Positions 45,547 through 56,300 of a stretch of DNA of 64,000 nucleotides are shown piece after piece. The stretch lies in the NCBI RefSeq assembly GCF_016742955.1, contig NZ_JABBYC010000004.1:62001-126000 (forward strand), given 5' to 3'. Source of the stretch: Myceligenerans indicum (GTDB lineage: Bacteria > Actinomycetota > Actinomycetes > Actinomycetales > Cellulomonadaceae). Position 1 is the first letter of the stretch. Each line of letters begins with the position of its first letter. Made by a program: the position numbers and the translations under genes. The notes beneath the pieces are model-generated. The model was not told the origin of the DNA and did no database searches. It saw nothing but the letters and a program-made list of their open reading frames with translations.

Positions 45547-46356
45547 TCAGCTCGCGGGCGGCAGCCCTCTCAGCGCCACGGCCATCGCGCCGAGCGCCTT
45601 GAGAGCCTCTTCCGCGTCCGCCTCCTCGTAGCCGCGTGTGCACACGGCGACCACCAGGGCGTCCGGCCCCGGGCCGCCGAGGAAGGCCACGTCGTGCCGG
45701 ATCCCGTCGACCCAGCCGGACTTGGACCCGAACGGGACGTCGTGGGGGAACGACGCCGTGAGCTGGCGGTCCGTCTGCCGGGACAGCAGGTCCAGCATCC
45801 AGGCCGTCCGCTCCGGACCCGCAAGCCTGCCGGTCACGATCGCCGCCATCAGCCGGGCGAGGTCCCGGGCGGTGACCAGATGAGACGGTTCGCCGGTGCC
45901 CGCCGCGACGAGGTCGGCGTACAGCCGGCTCAGCATCGAGTTCTCGCAGCCCGCGTCCGAGAGGGCCTGGTTGGGCGCCTCGAAGCCCACCCGTTCGATC
46001 ATCATGTTGGTGGCCTCGTTGGAGGAGACCACGATCATCCGTTCGACGACGTCGGCCAGCGCCATCGGCGTGCCGTCCGGCGGGAGGCCCGCGTCGGCGT
46101 CGTCGGGCTCGATCGTGAACGTGCCCGCACCCGGCACCCGTGAGGTGAACGTCCTGGTGGCGATCAGCTCCTCGCCGGGCGACGCGGTCCCGGCGTCCAG
46201 CTCGCGAGCCGCGGCGACGAGCACCGCGAGTTTCACCGTCGACGCGGCGTAGACGACGACGTCGTCCTCGCGTGCCGCGAGCACCTCACCGGACGCCCGT
46301 GCGACATGGAAGGCGATGAACGGCACCCCGTCGCTGTGTGTCCCGGTCCGCACCAT
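45547..46356 (-). CDS. Cytoplasmic beta-lactamase-fold serine hydrolase
   Basis: The 269-residue protein keeps the penicillin-recognising fold: nucleophile motif S39-T-V-K42 in YAASTVKLAVLVAAA, a SxN-type motif at 111-113 (SSN), and KSG in VPFGSKSGWVDG. No signal peptide is present, unlike secreted beta-lactamases, and the omega-loop region (near 140-165) lacks an ExxLN element, so classical class A activity is doubtful. ATG at 46356 has GGAGGA 5 nt upstream. It begins 15 bp after the amidotransferase stop, making it the last gene of the opp operon; an intracellular amidase or peptidase acting on imported compounds is one inference. Confidence 0.82.
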   Translation of the reverse strand: MVRTGTHSDGVPFIAFHVARASGEVLAAREDDVVVYAASTVKLAVLVAAARELDAGTASPGEELIATRTFTSRVPGAGTFTIEPDDADAGLPPDGTPMALADVVERMIVVSSNEATNMMIERVGFEAPNQALSDAGCENSMLSRLYADLVAAGTGEPSHLVTARDLARLMAAIVTGRLAGPERTAWMLDLLSRQTDRQLTASFPHDVPFGSKSGWVDGIRHDVAFLGGPGPDALVVAVCTRGYEEADAEEALKALGAMAVALRGLPPAS

Positions 46357-46371
46357 GAGATTCCTCCGTCC

Positions 46372-47073
46372 TTACCGAACGTTCCTCAGGAACTGGGCCC
46401 ACCGTCGGACCAGGGAGCGCGACTGGGCCTCGTTCTCCTCCGCGTGCTCCTTGGCGGCCGCCGCCAGGACCGCTCTGTCGAGACCCTGGTCTGCCAGGGC
46501 TGCCTCGTCCCAGCGGAGGATCGCGTCCGGGGAAGCCTCCGGATGAAACTGCAGGCCCCAGGCGGCCCGCCCGACACGGAACGCCTGTACCCGGCACCCC
46601 GAAGACGTGACCAGCAGCGTCGCGTCCGGCGGCAGCGTCGTCACGGAATCCTCGTGGTTCTCCACCATCCACAGCGGCTCCGCGACGAACTGTCCCAGTA
46701 CCGGGTCCCCGGCCGCCGCCGGCAGCACCTCCAGTGTGCACATCCCCCGTTCGGTCTCGCCCGACCGCGCCGTCACCTTGCCGCCCGCGACCTGGGCGAG
46801 CAGTTGCTCACCCAGGCAGATTCCCAGCAGCGGCACGTCACGGTCCAGTGCCTCCGCGGTGAGCGAGCGTTCGCGTGGCAGCCAGGGATGCTCGGCGTCG
46901 TCGTCCGGCAGGTAGCCGCCGCCGAGCAGGACGACGCCGTCGTACCCGTCCAGGCTGTCCGGCAGGCCCTCCGGCGCCCGGACGACGTCGGCCGTCGCGC
47001 CCGCCTCCGTCAGCCAGCCCCCGAGCCGTCCGGGACCCGAGCTCGTCGAGTTCTGCACCACCAGGACCTGCAT
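46372..47073 (-). CDS. Class I glutamine amidotransferase-like protein
   Basis: The 233-residue protein has the triad of class I amidotransferases: Cys in LLGICLGEQLLAQ and His/Glu in WGLQFHPEASPD. It resembles stand-alone GMP-synthase-like amidotransferases and gamma-glutamyl hydrolases that cleave gamma-glutamyl amide bonds. Two adjacent ATGs (47076, 47073) follow GGAGG; the second has better spacing and its codon shares bases with the TGA of the ABC ATPase gene. This tight coupling to a peptide importer suggests it processes a gamma-glutamylated or amidated import. It is followed 15 bp later by the beta-lactamase-fold gene. Confidence 0.85.
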   Translation of the reverse strand: MQVLVVQNSTSSGPGRLGGWLTEAGATADVVRAPEGLPDSLDGYDGVVLLGGGYLPDDDAEHPWLPRERSLTAEALDRDVPLLGICLGEQLLAQVAGGKVTARSGETERGMCTLEVLPAAAGDPVLGQFVAEPLWMVENHEDSVTTLPPDATLLVTSSGCRVQAFRVGRAAWGLQFHPEASPDAILRWDEAALADQGLDRAVLAAAAKEHAEENEAQSRSLVRRWAQFLRNVR

Positions 47074-48149
47074 CATGCCTCCACTGTCGCCGGGGTGGGG
47101 AGCGTGCGCGCGAAATGACACGCCGCCCGGTGTGACGGAGCGGTGCCGTCGTGAGCCGCGCCGGCTCCATGCGGCTCCAGGGAGGGTGGCGTGCTCGCAC
47201 ACCTGCCCGCTCCGGTTCCCCCGTCAGCCCTGGCGCCCTCCCCGAGCTGCCGTGCCAGCGGGCACCGGGTGTGGAAGGCGCAGCCCGCCGGGGGATCGAC
47301 CGGTGACGGCGGTTCGCCCTCCACCATGATGGCCCGGGAGTCGGTCAGCCGCACCGCCGGGTCGGGAACCGGGAGCGCCGACAGGAGCGCCTGGGTGTAG
47401 GGATGGAGGGCTCTGTCGTAGACGTCGCCGGGCGGACCCTGCTCCACCAGGCGGCCCAGGTACATCACCGCGATCTCGTCGGCCACGTGGCGGACCACGC
47501 CCAGGTCGTGCGCGATGAACAGGTACGCGAGCCCGAGCTCGTCCTGCAGGTCCTGCAACAGGTTGACCACCTGGCCCTGGACGGACACGTCGAGGGCGGA
47601 GACCGGCTCGTCGCACACCAGGATCCGGGGGCGCAGCGCGAGCGCCCGGGCGATGCCGATGCGCTGCCTCTGCCCGCCCGAGAACTGGTGCGGGTAGCGG
47701 TTCACCTGTCCGGGATCGAGCCCCACCAGTTCCAGCAGCTCGCCGACGGCGGACGTCCGGCCGCGCGGCGGCCGCACGCGGTGGACGGCGAACGGCTCGC
47801 CCACGATCTGGCCCACGGACATCCGCGGGTTCAGCGCCGTGTACGGGTCCTGGAACACCATCTGCACGTCGCGACGCAACTGCCTGCGCCCGGCCCGGGA
47901 CAGGTGAGCCACGTCCTCGCCGTCCACGAGCACCTGGCCAGACGTCGGGCGCTCGATCCCCAGGAGAGTGCGGGCGAGCGTCGACTTGCCCGACCCGGAC
48001 TCACCGACCACCCCGAGGGTGCGGCCCGCGCGGATCGTGAAGGAGACCCCGTCGACGGCCCTCACGGCATCCGTGGTGCGGCGCCGGAGGCCGCGGCGCA
48101 CCGGGAAGTGCTTGACGAGGTCACGGACCTCGAGGACCGGTTCAGTCAT
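47073..48149 (-). CDS. oppF: Oligopeptide ABC transporter ATPase, OppF-like
   Basis: The 358-residue ATPase energises peptide import. Walker [20 protein letters not shown]-loop [13 protein letters not shown], signature [15 protein letters not shown], Walker [13 protein letters not shown] and switch IAHDLGV are complete. The C-terminal oligopeptide extension has CAFHTRC with the cysteines typical of Opp/Dpp ATPases. ATG at 48149 overlaps the end of oppD by 8 bp. The stop overlaps the amidotransferase start. Confidence 0.93.
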   Translation of the reverse strand: MTEPVLEVRDLVKHFPVRRGLRRRTTDAVRAVDGVSFTIRAGRTLGVVGESGSGKSTLARTLLGIERPTSGQVLVDGEDVAHLSRAGRRQLRRDVQMVFQDPYTALNPRMSVGQIVGEPFAVHRVRPPRGRTSAVGELLELVGLDPGQVNRYPHQFSGGQRQRIGIARALALRPRILVCDEPVSALDVSVQGQVVNLLQDLQDELGLAYLFIAHDLGVVRHVADEIAVMYLGRLVEQGPPGDVYDRALHPYTQALLSALPVPDPAVRLTDSRAIMVEGEPPSPVDPPAGCAFHTRCPLARQLGEGARADGGTGAGRCASTPPSLEPHGAGAAHDGTAPSHRAACHFARTLPTPATVEA

Positions 48150-49539
48150 CAGCGGCCTCCTGGTTCTCCGGGGTGCTGGTCCCGGGATCGTCCCAGGGTT
48201 CGGCGGGTATCTCCCCGGCGCGGGATGCGGGTGCCGCACCGGCCCGGGGTGTGGGAATCGCCCTGTCGGGTGACGCGGGTACCGCCCTGTCGGGTGACGT
48301 CGGTACCGCCGCGGCGGAGGACGCCAGCACCTCGGCGGCGAAATGGCAGGCCGACGCACGGGTCGAAGGCGAGCCTTCCGGGCCGCGCGCTTCGATGACC
48401 GCGTCGGTGCCGGTGCGCGCGGCCGTGGCGTTGCGGGGGCCTGCGCCGCTGTACGCGTCGGTGCCGGTGCGCGCGGCGGCCACGACGGTGCCGTCGCCGT
48501 GCCCGTCGCCCGGCCCTCCGCGGTCGGCCGTCGGCATCCCGTCGACCGCCGCCAGGACCGGCGACTGCGTGCGGCACAGGTCCCGGGCCAGGTCACAGCG
48601 CGGATGGAAGGCGCACCCGGCCGGCGACGCACCGAGGCCCGGCGGCCGGCCGGGGATGACGGGGAGGCGGCGCCTCCCGGAGCCGGCCGTGGACCGGTCG
48701 GCTCCGGACGCGTCGGCGGTGGACCGGTCCACGGCCGACGGGATCGACCGCAACAGCGCCCGCGTGTACGGGTGCGCGGGCGACCGGAAGGTCTCGCGGA
48801 CCGGAGCCCGTTCCACGACCGTCCCCGCGTACATGACGGTGACGTCGTCCGCCATGCCGGCCACCACGCCCAGGTCGTGCGTGATGAGCACCAGCCCCAT
48901 GCGCCGTTCGGCCTGGATCTCGGCGAGCAGCCTCAGCACCTGGGCCTGGACCGTGACGTCGAGCGCGGTGGTCGGCTCGTCCGCGATGAGCACGTCCGGC
49001 TCCATGGCCAGTGCCGTCGCAATCATGACCCGCTGCCGCATGCCGCCCGAGAACTGGTGCGGGTAGTCCCTCACCCGGTCCCGGGCGTTCGGCACCTGGA
49101 CCAGGTCCAGCAGCTCCACGGCCCGGAGCCGCGCATCGGCCCGAGACATGCCGCGCCGGGCACGAAGGGCCTCGGTCAGCTGCCGGCCCACCGTGTGCAC
49201 CGGGTTGAGCGCGGCCAGCGCGTCCTGGAACACCATCGCGACCCGGTCACCGCACCGGCGGCGGTGCTCGCGCCGGCTCAGCCCCAGCAGATCCTCACCC
49301 GCCAGGCGGACCGACCCGCGTGCCACCCGCGCGGCGTCGGGCAGCAGCCCCATCACCGCGAGCGACGACACCGACTTCCCCGACCCGGACTCGCCCACCA
49401 CCGCGAGCGTGCGGCCCGCCTCCACCCGGTACGACAACCCGTCCACCGCCCGCACGAAGCCCTCGGGCGTGCGGAACTCCACGGCCAGATCACGCACCTC
49501 CAGCAGGGGAACGTCCGACGGCGACGTCCCGGCGCTCAT
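48142..49539 (-). CDS. oppD: Oligopeptide ABC transporter ATPase, OppD-like, with long repetitive tail
   Basis: The 465-residue ATPase has all nucleotide-binding motifs ([66 protein letters not shown]) and the Opp extension with CAFHPRC. About 120 residues beyond the normal end form a low-complexity tail with repeated TARTGTDA and ASPDRA-type units, encoded by imperfect direct repeats between 48190 and 48500. The tail is not needed for transport in relatives and looks disordered. The start overlaps oppC by four bases and the end overlaps oppF by eight. Confidence 0.92.
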   Translation of the reverse strand: MSAGTSPSDVPLLEVRDLAVEFRTPEGFVRAVDGLSYRVEAGRTLAVVGESGSGKSVSSLAVMGLLPDAARVARGSVRLAGEDLLGLSRREHRRRCGDRVAMVFQDALAALNPVHTVGRQLTEALRARRGMSRADARLRAVELLDLVQVPNARDRVRDYPHQFSGGMRQRVMIATALAMEPDVLIADEPTTALDVTVQAQVLRLLAEIQAERRMGLVLITHDLGVVAGMADDVTVMYAGTVVERAPVRETFRSPAHPYTRALLRSIPSAVDRSTADASGADRSTAGSGRRRLPVIPGRPPGLGASPAGCAFHPRCDLARDLCRTQSPVLAAVDGMPTADRGGPGDGHGDGTVVAAARTGTDAYSGAGPRNATAARTGTDAVIEARGPEGSPSTRASACHFAAEVLASSAAAVPTSPDRAVPASPDRAIPTPRAGAAPASRAGEIPAEPWDDPGTSTPENQEAADD

Positions 49540-50441
49540 CGGGCCAGCCTCGGATCGAGGGCGTCGCGGAGGGCGTCGCCCAGGACCACGAGCGCCAGGA
49601 CGGTCGCGACCAGGCAGACCAGCGGCGCGAGCAGGATGTGCGGGGCGCCGCCCGTCACCCACTCGGACCCCTGCTCGATCTGGATCCCCCAGCTCGTCGC
49701 GGGCGGCCGCACGCCGATCCCGAGGAACGACAGCACCGCTTCCCAGCTGATGATCCCCGCCACCGACGTCGGGAGGATCGCGGTCACCGGGCCGACGGCG
49801 TTGGGGAGCACGTGTCGCACCATGATCCGCAGGTCGGAGGCGCCCAGCGAACGGGCCGCGGTCACGTAGTCCAGGTTCTTGGTCTCCAGCACGCTCGCGC
49901 GGACGTACCGGGCATAGGGCATCCAGCTGAACAGGATGAGCACGATCGCGGGCAGCAGGATCACGTCGAACGTCCCACCGCCGAGGTCGACCCCCTGGAA
50001 CAGGGACAGGATCAGGAGAGCGGCCAGCAGCAACGGGATCACGAGAAACACCTCGACGGTGCGCGACACCAGATAGTCCACCCAGCCCAGGTAGTACCCG
50101 GCGAGCAGGCCGAGCGTGACGCCGACGACCAGCGCCACACCCACGACCACCACCGCGAGCAGCAGCGACGGGCGGACGCCGTGCACCAGCGTCGCGAGCA
50201 CGTCACAACCCAGCGAGTCGGTGCCCAGGGGGTGCGCGCCACCCGCCCACTGCGGGTCGACCCGCGCCTCGCGGATGTCGCAGGATCGCGGGCTCGTGCG
50301 GGTGAACAGCCGGGGGGCGAGCGCCATCGTCGTGAAGAGCACCAGGACGACGGCCGCGATCACCGCATCAGGCCGGCGCCGCAGCGCGCGCCAGGCGCCG
50401 GCGAGCGGGCGCGGGGTGAGGGTACGGTCCATGTCAGTCAT
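49536..50441 (-). CDS. oppC: Oligopeptide ABC transporter permease, OppC-like
   Basis: The 301-residue permease has six membrane helices, an N-terminal OppC_N segment (PDAVIAAVVLVLFTTMALAP), the conserved HPLGTDSLGCDVLATLVHG loop and the EAA-type coupling motif (TAARSLGASDLRIMVRHVLP). ATG at 50441 overlaps the oppB stop in the same ATGACTGA arrangement as oppD/oppF; ATG at 50432 is an alternative. It pairs with OppB to form the membrane channel. Confidence 0.93.
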   Translation of the reverse strand: MTDMDRTLTPRPLAGAWRALRRRPDAVIAAVVLVLFTTMALAPRLFTRTSPRSCDIREARVDPQWAGGAHPLGTDSLGCDVLATLVHGVRPSLLLAVVVVGVALVVGVTLGLLAGYYLGWVDYLVSRTVEVFLVIPLLLAALLILSLFQGVDLGGGTFDVILLPAIVLILFSWMPYARYVRASVLETKNLDYVTAARSLGASDLRIMVRHVLPNAVGPVTAILPTSVAGIISWEAVLSFLGIGVRPPATSWGIQIEQGSEWVTGGAPHILLAPLVCLVATVLALVVLGDALRDALDPRLAR

Positions 50442-51447
50442 CCGTTCCAAGGCGGATCCTCGGGTCGAGGAGGGCGTAGGCGATGTCGACCGCGATCATC
50501 ACCAGCACGGTCACGGTGGTCAGGAGCGTCACGATGCCCAGCACGAGACCGACGTCGTCGTTCCGGACCGCCTCCCACAGCACGCCACCCATGCCGTAGA
50601 TGTTCATCAGCCCCTCCGTGATGACCGCGCCGCCCAGGGCCTCGGCGAACGTGAGGCCGACGGCCGTGACCACCGGCACGGACGAGTTGCGGACCACATG
50701 GTGCACGACGACGCGCGGCTCGCTCAGCCCCTTGGACCGGGCCGTGCGGACGTGCTCGCCGGCGTACGACTCGAGCTGACTGGCCCGCACCAGCCGGATG
50801 AACGCCGCCGAGCCCGCCAGGCCGAGCAGGATCCCGGGGACGAGGACCGTCGCCCACGGGTGCGCCGGGTCGAACGAGGGCCGGAACCAGTACGGGGGCC
50901 AGCTGTCCTCGCCGAAGGTCTCCTTGGACCACCGGTTCAGCGGCACGGCCACGACGTAGCGGTACACGATCAGCAGCACGAAGACCGGGAACGCGTCGAT
51001 CAGCACGGACGTGAGCCGGATGCCGTGGTCACCGGCCGATCCACGCCAGCGGGCGGCCACCGAGCCCAGCACCATCCCGAGGGCCAGCCACGTGACCACC
51101 ACGACGCAGAACAGCCGCAGCGTGTTGGGCGCGGCGGCACCCACGATGTCGGCCACCTCACGGCCGCGCAGGTTCGTGCCGAGGTCTCCGCGGGCGTACT
51201 GGCCGAGCCGTTCGGCGAACGGCCCGAGGCAGGGGTTCCCGGGCTGGTCGAAGCACGGGTCGTCCAGTCCGAAGCGCTCCTCGACCGCTGCCACCTGTGC
51301 CGGCGTCGCGACCTTGTCCCCGAAGAACGCCTGCGCGGGGTTGCCGTTCAGCTGGATGGCGACGGTCGTGAGCAGGTGCAGCACGAACATCACCAGCAGC
51401 AGCGTCCCGGCCCCCTGCAGCAGGCGTCTCGCGATGTAGCGGGTCAT
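50434..51447 (-). CDS. oppB: Oligopeptide ABC transporter permease, OppB-like
   Basis: The 337-residue permease starts MTRYIARRLLQGAGTLLLVM, typical of OppB/DppB, and has six helices with the coupling motif TARSKGLSEPRVVVHHVVRN. A periplasm-facing loop (about 45-85) contains the CFDQPGNPCLGPF pair of cysteines, which could form a disulfide. It starts 8 bp after the oppA stop and ends overlapping oppC. Confidence 0.93.
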   Translation of the reverse strand: MTRYIARRLLQGAGTLLLVMFVLHLLTTVAIQLNGNPAQAFFGDKVATPAQVAAVEERFGLDDPCFDQPGNPCLGPFAERLGQYARGDLGTNLRGREVADIVGAAAPNTLRLFCVVVVTWLALGMVLGSVAARWRGSAGDHGIRLTSVLIDAFPVFVLLIVYRYVVAVPLNRWSKETFGEDSWPPYWFRPSFDPAHPWATVLVPGILLGLAGSAAFIRLVRASQLESYAGEHVRTARSKGLSEPRVVVHHVVRNSSVPVVTAVGLTFAEALGGAVITEGLMNIYGMGGVLWEAVRNDDVGLVLGIVTLLTTVTVLVMIAVDIAYALLDPRIRLGTDD

Positions 51448-51454
51448 CGGCTCC

Positions 51455-53095
51455 TCAGGCGTCCGTGACCTCGACCGCGCGGAGCATCGGAGCCCCGGAG
51501 AACGGGTTGAGGACCACGTTGTCCAGCCGCTCGCTGTAGTAGGTGGCGCTGAAGCTCCAGCGGAACGGGATGGTCGGGAACTCCTCGGCCAGGATGCCCT
51601 CCGCCTCCTGGTAGAGATCGATGGACTCGTCCAGGGTGGGGGCCTGCGCGGCCTCGTCGAGCTTGTCCTCGAACGCCTTGCTGTACCAGCCGAAGTGCCC
51701 CGCGCCCGGCTCGCCCGAGGCGTAGAAGCTGAGGTAGTTCTCGTTCAGCGGGTAGTCCGGGAACCAGTTGTTGCGGAACATGCCGTCGTAGCCCTGCGCC
51801 GCGCGCGTACTGAAGTAGTCCGGATCGATGTTCAGCTCGTACGGGATGCCGAGCACCGTCTCGATCGAGTTGCCGATCGCGGTGAAGTACTCCACCTCGG
51901 CGGCATCGTCGCCCAGGCTGATCTGCAGCTTCTCGCCCTCGGGCCAGCCGCCGGCCCTCCTCAGCGCCTCCTCGGCGGCGTCCGGGTCGTAGGTGCACCA
52001 CTCGCAGGTCCCGGCCTCGCCGCCGGGCACGCCGCCCGGCACCACCCAGGAGTCGGCCGGCGTGGCGCTGCCGCTGCCGAGCGAGGAGATGATGCCCTCA
52101 CGGTCGATCGCCATCGAGATCGCCTTGCGGAACTCGACGTTCTGCCAGGGGCCGTCGTCGTACAGGGAAAAGCCGAGGTAGGTGAGCGCCGAACCCGGCC
52201 GTTCCACGTACCGCTGGGACAGCTCCGGGTCGTTCCGGGCCGCCTCCACCTCCGCCGTCGGCGGGAACGACAGGTCGAGCTGCCCGGCCTGGAAGTCGGC
52301 CCAGCTCGACGTCTCACCCGTGGCGTACTCGGTCCAGTGGATCGCGTCGTAGTCCGGGGTCTCGTCCAGCGGGTAGTCCGCCCACTTCTCGGCCGTGAGC
52401 TCCTGGCTCTGGGTCCACTCGGTGACCTGGAAGGGGCCGTTCCCGATGGGCTCTGTCGCGCAGGCCTCGACGTCGTCCAGGCATTCCTGCGCGACGGGGA
52501 AGAAGCCCGTGTAGCCGAGCACGGTCGCGAAGCCCGCGAACGGCTTGTTCAGGGTGACCCGGAGGGTCAGGTCGTCCACGACCTCCAGGCCCGCCAGCTC
52601 GTCCACCGCGCCCGGCGCGACGATCTCGCCGTCGTCGCCGGTCTCGGGCTGCATGTCGTCGTAGCCCTCGATGATGCTGAAGAAGTAGTTGGAGTACAGC
52701 CCGTTGTCGCCGTCGGCCGTGTAGTTCCACGCTCGGGCGAACGCCTCGGCATCGACCGGCTCGCCGTTCTGGAACGTCAGGCCGGGCTTGATGGTGATCG
52801 TCCAGACCAGGTTCTCGGCGCCGGGTTCGATGGACTCGGCGACGTAGTTGTAGGGCTCGGTGGTCTCCGGGTCGTACCGGACCAGGCCGTCGTAGACGAC
52901 GTCGAGCACGCTGATGTTGTCGTAGCTCCCCGCGTCGCCGGGGAACAGGGTCTCCATGTCCTGGCTGATCCAGGTCTCCACGGTGACCGGCCCGTCAGTG
53001 GCGCCCTCGACGTCGCTCGGGCTGCAGGCGGCAAGGGTGAGTGCGACGGCGGCCACGCCGGCGGTCGCGGTGATCCTGGAGGTGATCTGCGCCAT
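51455..53095 (-). CDS. oppA: Oligopeptide-binding lipoprotein, OppA-like
   Basis: The 546-residue extracytoplasmic solute-binding protein (SBP family 5) has a lipoprotein signal peptide with LTLAAC and the lipidated Cys at position 24. Family features include the N-terminal LFPGDAGSYDNISVLDVVYD, PYNYVAESIEP, GNGPFQVTEW and FRKAISMAIDREGI. Cysteines in EAGTCEWCTYD may form a disulfide. ATG at 53095 is the first codon giving a proper signal peptide. Upstream is an AT-rich promoter region (about 53105-53145). It is the first gene of a seven-gene operon ending at 45547. The ligand is unknown; the amidotransferase and hydrolase downstream may hint at modified peptides. Confidence 0.93.
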   Translation of the reverse strand: MAQITSRITATAGVAAVALTLAACSPSDVEGATDGPVTVETWISQDMETLFPGDAGSYDNISVLDVVYDGLVRYDPETTEPYNYVAESIEPGAENLVWTITIKPGLTFQNGEPVDAEAFARAWNYTADGDNGLYSNYFFSIIEGYDDMQPETGDDGEIVAPGAVDELAGLEVVDDLTLRVTLNKPFAGFATVLGYTGFFPVAQECLDDVEACATEPIGNGPFQVTEWTQSQELTAEKWADYPLDETPDYDAIHWTEYATGETSSWADFQAGQLDLSFPPTAEVEAARNDPELSQRYVERPGSALTYLGFSLYDDGPWQNVEFRKAISMAIDREGIISSLGSGSATPADSWVVPGGVPGGEAGTCEWCTYDPDAAEEALRRAGGWPEGEKLQISLGDDAAEVEYFTAIGNSIETVLGIPYELNIDPDYFSTRAAQGYDGMFRNNWFPDYPLNENYLSFYASGEPGAGHFGWYSKAFEDKLDEAAQAPTLDESIDLYQEAEGILAEEFPTIPFRWSFSATYYSERLDNVVLNPFSGAPMLRAVEVTDA

Positions 53096-53213
53096 GACGC
53101 AACTTTGGCACGACTCCGGATTAATGCAAGTAAATGCGTAGTAAAAGATGCGGCATCCGGTCTGTGTCGGAACGGCATCGCCGGAGGCGGGCGCCAGGGG
53201 CCGCGCCTCCCTA

Positions 53214-53266
53214 CCGGTGACGACGTCGGCGACGGAGGTTTCCGTTGCCGCCGACGTCGTGACCGG
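53214..53266 (-). terminator. Imperfect long hairpin after xylanase gene
   Basis: CCGGT-ACGACGTCGGCG sequences in inverted orientation (53214-53236 with 53241-53266) form a stem of about 20 bp with one mismatch and a small bulge. Confidence 0.55.
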
Positions 53267-53279
53267 CGCAGGTTCCCGG

Positions 53280-53313
53280 CGGCGGCTCCTCGGCGGATGC
53301 CGAGGGGCCGCCG
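53280..53313 (-). terminator. Second hairpin after xylanase gene
   Basis: A 15-bp stem with one T-G wobble and the loop GGAT lies 27 bp downstream of the xylanase stop codon. With the next hairpin it forms a tandem terminator before oppA. Confidence 0.65.
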
Positions 53314-53339
53314 ACCAGGATCCTCCGAGGCGGAGCGCT

Positions 53340-56300
53340 CTACCGCCGCTTGGCGGCCTTCCCGCACTTCTTGACGAGCTGGGCCACACCCCAGTGCGCC
53401 GTGGACTGATAGCCGGCGCCCGTCGGGTCCGCCCAGTTGCGGATCGCGGTGCGGGCGCCGTCGGCGGCGTCGTTGACCTGGAAGTCGACGCCGTGGAACG
53501 TGCCCGTGCCGCCGTACGAGAGCAGGTCGATCGCAGCCTCGACCACGTAGCCGCCCTCGACCTGCCGCACCGCCGACGTCACCCGTGCCGCCTGGTCGGC
53601 CTCGTCGCCCGTCCCGAAGGAGACCGCGTTCTCGGCCGAGATCCGGATCTGCGTGTCGTCCGCGCGGTACGCGCCGTTCTTCGCGTTGCCGGCGTCGACG
53701 TAGATCTCCACCGAGTCCTGGATCCACGGGTCCGAGCCGGACACGTCGACCACCGGGTCGGTCACCTCGGCCAGCACGTACAGCGTGCTTCCGGACCACA
53801 CGCTCCGCACCGTGGCCTCGGCGCCCGTCTCGCCGTCGATCCTCCTGGCGGTGGTGACGGGCGTGGCCTTCCGGTACGCCTTGTCCGCCACGCCGTCGAT
53901 CACCGGGACCTTCCGGGCGTTGCGCACCTCGGGGATCTCCAGGAAGGACAGCTCCTCGACGAACGTCAGCGTCCCGAGAGCTCCCGGCGAGTTCCACGCC
54001 CCGGCTGCCTCGCCGCCGTCGGTCACCCGCACGTCGAACCCGGCGGTGGCGCCCTCGACGGCCGCGTCGAGCGGGAGGTGGACGACGACGTCGTACCCGC
54101 CCTCACGCTCGGACACCACGGCGGGCACGTCGCCCGTCCCGTCCCGGCCGACCGCGTAGGTCGTGTCGTCCATCGCCAGCGTGAGCGCGTCGCCGCCGTC
54201 GGCCGCTGGGTCGTCGACGGACACGTAGGCGGTCAGATGGTCCGGTGCCCAGCGCAGCTGGAACGCGGCCTGCCCGCCTGCCGCGGCGAACGTGTGCAGC
54301 GGGAGCTTGCGCCACTCCGGGGACGCGGTCGCGGCGTCGTCCAGCGGTACGTCGCCGGCGAAGACGTCCGCGGCGCGCAGCGTGGCGGGCAGGTCGCCGT
54401 CGACCACGCCGGTGTAGGCGGGCTTGGCCTGATAGGCGTCGTCGAACACGAGCGGGGCGCCGCTGTCGACCCGCCAGGAGCGGCCGTCCGTCAGGCCCCA
54501 CACGGTGACGCTGAACAACTCGTCCGAGCGGTCCCGGAACGCGCGGAAGGCGTCCCGGTAGTAGTAGCCCTGCTCGATGAGGTTCGCCTGCGTGACCGGG
54601 GTGCCCGTGGTGACGTCCAGCTCGGTCACCGCCTGCGTGACGGGCAGGTCGGAGAACCGGTCCAGGGCGCCCTCCAGCGCACTGACCGGCATCGACAGAT
54701 TCACGTGGAACTGGTGCCCGACGCCGTCCACCGGGACCCCGCGAGCCAGCAGCCGCTCCACCAGCGCGTGGTAGCGGTCCTGCTTGCCGGACTGCTCGGT
54801 GTTGTAGTCGTTGATGAACAGCGTCACCGGCCGCTCGGCGACCGTGTCCGACGGCGGCGCCGCGTAGGTCTCGTTGAACGCCTCGTCGGCGTACTCGAAG
54901 GCCAGGTCGATGAAGTCCTCGCCGAGGATCCGGTACCACTCCGACCGGCGCAGTCCGTCGGCGTGGTCCCCGCCGTCCGAGACCACCTCGTTGACCACGT
55001 CCCACGCGACCAGCGGGTTGGTGTCGGAACCGAAGAGCCCGTAGTCGTCCGACAGGTTCTGCGCGATCGCGAAGATGTGGTCGTGCAGGCGCTGGCGCAG
55101 GATCGCCTGCCCTGCGGCGTCCGCGGTCAGCGGCTCCCCGGCGTCGTCCTGGAAGAACCAGTCCGGCGTCTGGCTGTGCCACGCCAGGACGTGGCCGTAG
55201 ACGCGCAGGTCGTTCGCGGCGGCGAAGTCCATGAGGGCCGTGGCCTCGGGGTGACGGCGGAACGTGCCCTCGTCGTCGTACCAGGCCTCCGGCTTCATGT
55301 GGTTCTCGGGCGTGATCTGGCCGAAGTGCCGGGTCAGGAGGTCCGACGCCGGGCTGCTGGTCTCGCGGGAGTCGATCGCCACGCCGACCGGGAAGTCCGT
55401 CGTCGCGCGGATCGGCGTGAGGTCCTCGACGACCGGGGGCCTCGGGACCGAGATCTCGATGTCGTCGACGTACCAGTCGCTGAGGTTCTCGCCGTTGTAG
55501 GCGGTCTCCAGGTAGAGCAGCGCGTCGTCGGCCGGCGGCATCGTGAAGCTCGCGGTGACCTGCCGCCACGCGGAACTCGACATGCCGTCGAACTGGCCCA
55601 CGGTGTCGTAGCTGGTCTCGCCCCCGCTGGTGTGGGCGAGGCTGAGCCAGACGTTGCCCGGCGTGGCGCCGTCGGCGAACCGGACCCAGGCGGACACCTC
55701 GTACGTGACACCGGCCCGCAGCGTGTCGGTGACGTCGAGGCCGATGCCGTCGCCGGTGTTCTCGCGGTTCGTGATCCCGGCGGAGTAGACGGACTCGTGG
55801 GCCTGGGCGTCGGTGGCGGCGACCGTGAAGCCGCTGCCGTCCGCGCCGTTGCGGGGGCCCCAGCCCCCGAGCGTGCCGTCCTCGAAGTCCGTGGTCAGCA
55901 CGGTGCCCGATGCCGGGGGAGTGCCCTGCGGGAACACGAACTCCCAGCCGTCGGCGAGGCGCTCGGTGACCACCGTGCGTACCGCGGCGAGGGTGCCGGA
56001 GCGGTCGCCGCCGCCGTCGTGGGCGAGCACGAGCTGGCCGGGCACCATCGCGGCGCGCAGGTTGTCGGTGAGGGTTGCCTCGTCCTGCGTCTCCCAGTCC
56101 GCGATGGTGTTGCGCACGTCCAGCGGCTGCATGCCCAGTTCGACGGCGACGTCGGACGTCACGCCCCACGAGCCGTTCGGCGCACGCCAGAACGGGACCT
56201 TCTGGTTCGGGTCGCCGAGCGCCTCGCGGATGATCCGCAGGTTGTCGACCATGTCCGCGCGCACCTGCTCGGACGTCCAGCCGCCCATGTCGGCGTAGCC

